Assembly: GCA_938044705.1 (NCBI GenBank)
Contig: CALIOL010000260.1
Coordinates: 1 to 43,373 of the forward strand
DNA: 43,373 nt
Direction: 5' to 3'
Source of the DNA: an uncultured Ilumatobacter sp.
GTDB lineage: Bacteria > Actinomycetota > Acidimicrobiia > Acidimicrobiales > Ilumatobacteraceae
The translations under genes were made by a program, and so were the position numbers. The notes below the pieces were generated by a model, which saw only the letters and a list, made by a program, of their open reading frames with translations, was not told where the DNA came from and made no database searches. This document shows, one piece after another, positions 38,592 to 43,373 of this stretch (position 1 is its first letter; the number at the start of each line of letters is the position of its first letter).

Positions 38592-40328
38592 CTACTCGAC
38601 TCCGAACAGGTACGGGTACAGGGGTTGGCCACCTACGTGGACCTCCACGCCCACAGCAGCGTGATGATCGCTCAGCCATCCGGTGATTGCCTCGGTGACG
38701 TCGGCGTCTTCACCGTCACCGGTGATGACCGTGATCAACTCGGCATCATCCCCAACGATCGAATCCAGCAGGTTCACCACAGCGTTGAGGAGGTCCGGCT
38801 CGGCGCTGACGATGCCGTCCCCCTTGACGATGCCGATCCAGTCACCTTCGCTGATGTCGCCGATATCGGCCTTCGTGTCGCGGACCGCTTGCGTCACCTC
38901 ACCGGTCGTCACCGAGTCGGCTGCCTCGGTCATGTCCGCTCCGTTCGCGTCACCCGACGCCTCAGGGTCGTACACGATGAGTGCAGCGAGGCCTTCGGCC
39001 ATCGAAACGGTCGGCACCACCACCACCGACTTGGTCGTGAGGTCGTTCACCTGCTCGGCGACCGGGATGATGTTCTTGTTGTTCGGGAGGATCACGACGT
39101 GATCGGCGTTGACGGCTTCGACCGTGTCGAGCAACTCCGCGGTCGACGGATTCATCGTCTGTCCTCCGGTAACCACGCCCTGCACCCCGAGCTGGGCGAA
39201 CAGCTCGACCATCCCGTCACCCGTACAGACACCGACCACTGCGGTCGTGACGGGTGGGAGCCCAGCTCCGGCAGCTGCCGAACGAGGGAGTGGCGCAACG
39301 GTTGACGCGTCGTCGCCAGTCATCGCTGCTTCGCGCTTCGCGTGCTCGTCGTCGACCTCTTCGAACAGGTCGCTGACCCGGATCTCTTTCGGGCGGCCGC
39401 CGAGATCCAGAGCGACTTCGACTGCTGCGCCGATGTCGTTCGTATGGACGTGACAGTTCCAGATGCCGTCGCCACCGACCACGACGATCGAGTCGCCGAT
39501 GGCTCCCCAGCCACGCTTGAACGCATCGATCTGCGCATCGTCGAGATCCATGAAATACATGACCTCGTATCGCTGATCAGCGACGTCGACCTCACCGGCG
39601 CCGCCAACCTTGCGAGTACCCGCGCGCTCGGGCGCCGCAGGGGTGTCAAATGCGGCTGCGACCGCCCCACCGGAACCGTCGTCCTCTTCCGGCTCTGGAA
39701 CAGGCACGCCATCCACCACGTGAAGCAGCGCATCGAGCAGCAGCAGGAATCCAGCACCACCGGCATCGACCACTCCGGCGTCTTTCAGCACCGGCAGCAG
39801 CTCGGGCGTGTTGTCGAGCGAGATTTGACCCGCAGCCCGAGCGGCACTGGCGACATCGAGCAGCGAAGCACCAGAATCAGCGGCGGCTTGCGCAGCGTCA
39901 GCGCTCTCACGCACGACGGTCAGGATCGTGCCTTCGATCGGCGTGAGCACCGCCTGATACGCACCCGCAGAGGCTGCTTGCAGCGCCGCCGCGAACGCAG
40001 GCCCGTCAGCGCCGTGGTCGTGGGTCTTGAGCGTGGAGGAGATCCCCCGCATGATCTGGCTGAGGATCACCCCGCTGTTCCCGCGGGCGCCCATGAGCGA
40101 CCCGTGACTGATGGCGTCGCAGGTGGCAACGAGATCGTCGCTGGCTGCGGACTCCATCTCGGCGACGACCGCCTCGAGCGTGCGGGCCATGTTGGTTCCC
40201 GTGTCTCCGTCCGGCACCGGGTAGACGTTCAGGCGGTTGAGCGCTCCGGCGTGGGCTCCGACTGCGTCACGAAACGTTGCGACGAGGTCACGCAGCGCTT
40301 CGGTGTTGATCCGTTCAAGTGTGCCCAC
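38592..40328 (-). CDS. fakA: DAK2/DegV-associated fatty acid kinase-type protein (FakA/YloV)
   Basis: The 578-residue protein starts with a DhaL/DAK2 ATP-binding domain: NVYPVPDGDTGTNMARTLEA (residues 34-53) with the metal-binding Asp residues, SLMGARGNSGVILSQIMRG near 74-92, and DAGGAGFLLLLDALL near 188-202. The middle domain has GIWNCHVHTNDIGAAVEVAL, and the C-terminal region has GVVTGGQTMNPSTAELL and VILPNNKNI, as in YloV. The family phosphorylates fatty acids bound by FakB (DegV) proteins, feeding PlsY-type acylation; plsX and acpP lie in the same window. No fakB is seen here. It starts at GTG 40328, divergent from rpmB. Confidence 0.88.
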   Translation of the reverse strand: MGTLERINTEALRDLVATFRDAVGAHAGALNRLNVYPVPDGDTGTNMARTLEAVVAEMESAASDDLVATCDAISHGSLMGARGNSGVILSQIMRGISSTLKTHDHGADGPAFAAALQAASAGAYQAVLTPIEGTILTVVRESADAAQAAADSGASLLDVASAARAAGQISLDNTPELLPVLKDAGVVDAGGAGFLLLLDALLHVVDGVPVPEPEEDDGSGGAVAAAFDTPAAPERAGTRKVGGAGEVDVADQRYEVMYFMDLDDAQIDAFKRGWGAIGDSIVVVGGDGIWNCHVHTNDIGAAVEVALDLGGRPKEIRVSDLFEEVDDEHAKREAAMTGDDASTVAPLPRSAAAGAGLPPVTTAVVGVCTGDGMVELFAQLGVQGVVTGGQTMNPSTAELLDTVEAVNADHVVILPNNKNIIPVAEQVNDLTTKSVVVVPTVSMAEGLAALIVYDPEASGDANGADMTEAADSVTTGEVTQAVRDTKADIGDISEGDWIGIVKGDGIVSAEPDLLNAVVNLLDSIVGDDAELITVITGDGEDADVTEAITGWLSDHHAAVGVEVHVGGQPLYPYLFGVE

Positions 40329-40336
40329 GGCACGGA

Positions 40337-40342
40337 AGTGTA
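40337..40342 (-). promoter_or_regulatory. Putative -10 (TACACT) of fakA-recG
   Basis: Minus-strand TACACT lies 8 nt before GTG 40328, giving a leaderless or near-leaderless start. Confidence 0.45.
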
Positions 40343-40374
40343 GGGCGTGGCACCGTCACACGACCCGCCCACGG

Positions 40375-40402
40375 TTGGACGCCCCGATTGCCCCGCTAGC
40401 AT
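40375..40402 (+). promoter_or_regulatory. Housekeeping promoter of rpmB
   Basis: TTGGAC (40375-40380) and TAGCAT (40397-40402) are 16 bp apart, the best sigma-70-type promoter in the window. It would give a leader of about 75 nt ending with AGGAG 7 nt before the ATG, so rpmB is not leaderless. Confidence 0.6.
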
Positions 40403-40484
40403 CTGGTGGCCGTTCGGTTCCGCCCACAGGGGGCAACGAACCAACCATCGCAAGAACGAAGCAAAAGGGCTCCAGGAGAAGATC

Positions 40485-40676
40485 ATGGCATCGAAGTGTG
40501 AAATGTGTGGCAAGGGCCCGTCGTGGGGCATGTCCGTCTCCCACTCCCACCGGCGCACCAAGCGTCGCTGGAACCCGAACATCCAGCGGATCCGCGCGTC
40601 GATCAACGGTGGAACCAAGCGCGTGAACGTGTGCACCGGCTGCATCAAGTCCGGCAAGGTCGTCAAAGCCGGCTGA
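40485..40676 (+). CDS. rpmB: 50S ribosomal protein L28
   Basis: The 63-residue protein begins [20 protein letters not shown] and has [20 protein letters not shown], the L28 core, then [15 protein letters not shown]. Two CxxC pairs (CEMC, CTGC) show the zinc-binding C+ form. An AGGAG sequence 7 nt before the ATG and a strong promoter upstream fit a highly expressed gene. The divergent rpmB/fakA arrangement is usual in actinobacteria. It is followed 35 bp later by a small CSD-like gene. Confidence 0.97.
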   Translation: MASKCEMCGKGPSWGMSVSHSHRRTKRRWNPNIQRIRASINGGTKRVNVCTGCIKSGKVVKAG

Positions 40677-40698
40677 GGCCGACGACGACGATTGCTGC

Positions 40699-40704
40699 AA
40701 CACT
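40699..40704 (+). promoter_or_regulatory. Possible -10 (AACACT) of the CSD-like gene
   Basis: AACACT is 7 nt before ATG 40712. Weak; read-through from rpmB is equally likely. Confidence 0.25.
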
Positions 40705-40711
40705 GACAGCC

Positions 40712-40933
40712 ATGCAAGGCGTCATCAAGGCATACGATCCAGCGACCGGCGACGGGCTGATCATGTGCGACACCGACCTCGCTGACTACGAGTTGGCGGC
40801 GAATGCGCTCGAAGGGTCCGTCTTCCGCATGCTGCGGCAAGGCCAACGGATCGTCTTCGACCTCGATGAATCGGGGCGAGCCACCGGTCTTCATTTGGGT
40901 TCGGAAGTGGACATGGGCACCCCCGGTCACTGA
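40712..40933 (+). CDS. Small cold-shock-domain-like protein
   Basis: The 73-residue protein (MQGVIKAYDPATGDGLIMCD) follows the five-strand cold-shock-domain layout: a first strand GVIKAYDPATGDGLI in place of the usual G-x-V-K-W-F-N..KG-F-G-F-I, an acidic loop, GSVFRMLRQGQRIVFDLDES and a final GRATGLHLGSE. The aromatic RNP1/RNP2 residues of true CspA are largely missing (no FGFI or VFVHF), so nucleic-acid binding is uncertain. Similar short 'cold-shock-like' proteins occur in Acidimicrobiia as far as I recall. It lies between rpmB and pckG, with 187 bp before pckG that hold no other gene. Confidence 0.7.
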   Translation: MQGVIKAYDPATGDGLIMCDTDLADYELAANALEGSVFRMLRQGQRIVFDLDESGRATGLHLGSEVDMGTPGH

Positions 40934-41120
40934 CCGAAACCCACATCTTCAAAGACGATACCAACCGTCCCAACATCTCTTTTTCTGATGGCATCATGGC
41001 GTTCCCTGATGCAAGCGGTTGCAGCACGTTCTGCCTTGAACCGCAAGGCCTGCGCTGGTCTACCGTGGAAGCACTTCGTACCATTGAGGACGAGGTTCAA
41101 CTCAACGGGGAGTTATCGCC

Positions 41121-42908
41121 ATGGCCGGAAACACCACCAATCAACGTCTGCACGATTGGGTCGATCACTGGGCGCAGATCATGCAACCGGACGCCGTCTA
41201 TTGGTGTGACGGCACCGCCGACGAGTACGACCGACTCGCACAAGAACTCGTCGATGCCGGCACGTTCACCAAGCTCGACGAAGCAAAACGGCCCAACAGC
41301 TACTGGGCGCACTCCGACCCCGCAGACGTCGCTCGAGTCGAGGACCGCACCTTCATCTGCGCTCCCACCGAAGCCGAGGCCGGCCCGAACAACAACTGGC
41401 GTGACCCCGACGAGATGCGCGCTGAGATGGAAGGCCTGTACAGCGGCTGCATGAAGGGGCGCACGATGTACGTCGTTCCCTTCTCGATGGGCCCACTCGG
41501 GTCGGCCATCGCTCACATCGGCGTCCAGCTCACCGACTCTGCCTACGTCGCCACGAACATGCGCATCATGACCCGCATGGGCCAAGGCGCACTCGATGCG
41601 CTCGGTAACGACCAGTGGGTCCCCTGCCTGCACTCCGTCGGCGCCCCGCTTGCCGAAGGCGACACCGACGTTCCGTGGCCATGTGACGCCGACAACAAGT
41701 ACATCGTACACTTCCCCGAGACCCGCGAGATCATGTCGTACGGATCTGGCTACGGCGGCAACGCGCTGCTCGGCAAGAAGTGCTTCGCGCTGCGCATCGC
41801 TTCGGTGATGGCTCGCGACGACGGCTGGCTCGCCGAGCACATGCTGATCCTCAAGCTGACCAACCCGCAGGGCGAGTCGAAGTACATCGCCGGCGCGTTC
41901 CCCTCGGCGTGCGGAAAGACCAACCTCGCGATGCTCGTGCCGACGATTCCCGGCTGGAAGGCCGAGACCATCGGCGACGACATCTGCTGGATGAAGTTCG
42001 GCGACGACGGCCAGCTGTACGCGATCAACCCGGAGGCCGGTTTCTTCGGCGTAGCGCCGGGCACCAGCCACGAGACCAACCACAACGCGATGGAGACCCT
42101 CTGGGGCAACTCGATCTTCACCAACACAGCACTCACCGATCAGGGCGACGTGTGGTGGGAAGAGATGACCGACGAGGCTCCGGCTCGCGCCACCGACTGG
42201 AAGGGCAATCCCTGGAACCCCGAGGTGGACACTCCAGCGGCTCACCCCAATGCTCGCTTCACCGCTCCGGCGTCGCAGTGCCCGTCCGCGGCCCCCGAGT
42301 GGGAGGACCCCGCCGGCGTCCCGATCTCGGCGATCCTGTTCGGCGGACGTCGCCGTACGACAGTCCCGCTGGTGACCGAAGCCAATGACTGGGACCACGG
42401 CGTGTTCCTCGGGTCGATGATGGCGTCGGAGAAGACCGCTGCCGCTGAGGGCACCCAAGGGGAGCTTCGTTTCGACCCGATGGCGATGCTCCCGTTCTGC
42501 GGCTACAACTACGGCGACTACTTCGCTCACTGGTTGTCCATGAAGGAGCGAACCGACGTGTCGAACCTGCCGAAGATCTTCTTCGTCAACTGGTTCCGTC
42601 GAGACGAGGACGGGCGCTTCCTGTGGCCCGGATTCGGCGAGAACAGCCGGGTGTTGAAGTTCGTGTTCGAACGCTGCAACGGCGAGGGCGACGTGATCGA
42701 CACTGCCATCGGCAAGCTCCCCACGAAGGACAGCTTGGACCTCGATGGTCTCACCATCGACGACGCTGACCTCGAGGCAATCCTGTCAGTGGATGTCGAC
42801 GGCTGGAAGGGTGCAATCCCCCAGATCCGTGACCACTTCGCTCAGTTCGGCGACAAGCTGCCGGGCGAGCTGAACGACGCAGTCGACCAACTCGAAGCAG
42901 CCCTGTAG
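41121..42908 (+). CDS. pckG: Phosphoenolpyruvate carboxykinase (GTP)
   Basis: The 595-residue enzyme matches the GTP-dependent family in length and motifs: [20 protein letters not shown] near 115-134, MTRMG and SVGAPL loops, [20 protein letters not shown] near 206-225, the P-loop FPSACGKTN at 260-268, the metal site [20 protein letters not shown] near 290-309 and [13 protein letters not shown]. It makes phosphoenolpyruvate and CO2 from oxaloacetate and GTP, the entry to gluconeogenesis, typical for actinobacteria. GGGGAG 8 nt before ATG 41121 is a good ribosome binding site. It is followed by a long hairpin and faces rpmA. Confidence 0.97.
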   Translation: MAGNTTNQRLHDWVDHWAQIMQPDAVYWCDGTADEYDRLAQELVDAGTFTKLDEAKRPNSYWAHSDPADVARVEDRTFICAPTEAEAGPNNNWRDPDEMRAEMEGLYSGCMKGRTMYVVPFSMGPLGSAIAHIGVQLTDSAYVATNMRIMTRMGQGALDALGNDQWVPCLHSVGAPLAEGDTDVPWPCDADNKYIVHFPETREIMSYGSGYGGNALLGKKCFALRIASVMARDDGWLAEHMLILKLTNPQGESKYIAGAFPSACGKTNLAMLVPTIPGWKAETIGDDICWMKFGDDGQLYAINPEAGFFGVAPGTSHETNHNAMETLWGNSIFTNTALTDQGDVWWEEMTDEAPARATDWKGNPWNPEVDTPAAHPNARFTAPASQCPSAAPEWEDPAGVPISAILFGGRRRTTVPLVTEANDWDHGVFLGSMMASEKTAAAEGTQGELRFDPMAMLPFCGYNYGDYFAHWLSMKERTDVSNLPKIFFVNWFRRDEDGRFLWPGFGENSRVLKFVFERCNGEGDVIDTAIGKLPTKDSLDLDGLTIDDADLEAILSVDVDGWKGAIPQIRDHFAQFGDKLPGELNDAVDQLEAAL

Positions 42909-42952
42909 GCCCCGGGGCCGCGATTCACCGGCGTCACCCCCACCCACTTGAG

Positions 42953-42999
42953 TTTGAGGGAGCCATTCCGCCCGATTCGGGCAGGATGTCTCCCTCAAA
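42953..42999 (+). terminator. Long interrupted hairpin 3' of pckG
   Basis: Outer arms TTTGAGGGAG and CTCCCTCAAA pair perfectly over 10 bp. Inside, further pairing (CATTCC with GGATG, then GCCCG with CGGGC around ATT) extends the stem with two bulges and a small mismatched loop. There is no T-tract on either side, so it may be a factor-assisted terminator or an mRNA 3'-end stabiliser for pckG. Confidence 0.5.
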
Positions 43000-43095
43000 G
43001 CGATATGGAGCGGCACTTCGGTGCGCTCGGTGCAGCCTCGAGGACGCGCTCGGCCGACCGACGGCACGCCGCCCATCACCCTCGCTCGAAAACGA

Positions 43096-43127
43096 CGAAG
43101 GCCCCGGGGCGAACCCCGGGGCCTTCG
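43096..43127 (-). terminator. Intrinsic terminator of the rpmA operon
   Basis: A perfect 14-bp stem (CGAAGGCCCCGGGG / CCCCGGGGCCTTCG) with a 4-nt loop lies 17 bp past the rpmA stop on the minus strand and is followed by TCGTTTTCG. The stem could also stop converging pckG transcripts, but no T-tract follows on that strand. Confidence 0.85.
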
Positions 43128-43144
43128 CAACGAATTCTATGTGA

Positions 43145-43373
43145 TCAGGCGTTGTCGAGTTCGAGAACGTCGACGACCTTGCGGCCCTTGCGAGCGCCGA
43201 ACTTGACGCTGCCGTCGATCGTCGAGAACAGCGTGTCGTCCTTGCCGATCTTCACGTTGTGGCCCGGGTGGAACCGCGTGCCGCGCTGACGGATGATGAT
43301 CGAGCCGGCGGTGATCTTCTCGCCGTCGAATGCCTTCACACCGAGGCGCTGTGCGTTGGAGTCGCGCCCGTTG
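43145..43373 (-). CDS. rpmA: 50S ribosomal protein L27, N-terminus cut by window end
   Basis: The frame is open to the last base. The visible 75 residues ([20 protein letters not shown], then [20 protein letters not shown] and [17 protein letters not shown]) are the L27 core and C-terminus; about ten N-terminal residues are missing. L27 lies near the peptidyl transferase centre of the 50S subunit. rplU, its usual upstream partner, would be outside the window. The stop is followed by a strong terminator, so this is the last gene of its transcript unless obgE lies elsewhere; obgE usually follows rpmA and is absent here. Confidence 0.95.
   Translation of the reverse strand, partial: NGRDSNAQRLGVKAFDGEKITAGSIIIRQRGTRFHPGHNVKIGKDDTLFSTIDGSVKFGARKGRKVVDVLELDNA

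Overview
This window is about 43.4 kb of GC-rich, gene-dense chromosome from an actinobacterium, most likely class Acidimicrobiia (an Ilumatobacter-type lineage). The inference rests on the housekeeping order rpmB-fakA-recG ... rsmD-coaD-(DivIVA-like)-yceD-rpmF-plsX-acpP-rnc-mutM-smc-ftsY-ffh ... rpsP-khpA-rimM-trmD-rplS-yraN, on a SigK/RskA pair, on a GTP-type PEP carboxykinase, and on secreted proteins with a 'PCRLxDxR' domain. No phage, transposase, CRISPR array, rRNA or tRNA was seen.

Layout. 1-1567 (+): the 3' end of a TauE/SafE permease gene, then two tandem flavodoxin-fold NAD(P)H oxidoreductases. 1573-5259 (-): psuG, then sigK-rskA with a SigK-like autoregulatory promoter, then an RlmD/TrmA-type uracil methyltransferase. 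5294-8988: small genes on both strands (SPOR-like 66-aa protein, rpe, GNAT, glucuronokinase-like GHMP kinase, a secreted/anchored protein, a 36-aa membrane microprotein). 8999-21081 (-): yraN, rplS, trmD, rimM, khpA, rpsP, an AddA/AddB-like helicase-nuclease pair, ffh and ftsY. 21082-21417: a gene-free stretch with three palindromic repeats. 21418-30569 (-): smc, mutM, rnc, acpP, plsX, rpmF, yceD, a DivIVA-like gene, coaD and rsmD. 30608-36201: a block that interrupts the usual recG-rsmD neighbourhood (zinc-ribbon protein, Na+/H+ antiporter, nth, a secreted protein, prolyl oligopeptidase, and a frameshifted remnant of a paralogue of that secreted protein). 36434-43373: recG and fakA (-), divergent rpmB, a CSD-like gene and pckG (+), then rpmA (-), cut by the window end.

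How the genes work together. Most belong to translation and ribosome maturation (S16, L19, L27, L28, L32, RimM, TrmD, RsmD, RNase III, KhpA), co-translational targeting (Ffh, FtsY), chromosome structure and repair (SMC, MutM, Nth, RecG, AddAB) and lipid/CoA supply (PlsX, AcpP, CoaD, FakA). Many are linked by ATGA/GTGA overlaps or gaps under 20 bp.

A recurrent feature is a TANNNT-type -10 hexamer 5-8 nt before the start codon with no room for a Shine-Dalgarno sequence, which suggests many leaderless mRNAs; I used this to choose several starts. The most unusual non-coding element is the palindrome cluster between smc and ftsY. No wholly new multi-gene system could be demonstrated; the best leads are that cluster, a three-cysteine Nth, the decayed secreted-protein copy, and several small conserved-looking proteins.
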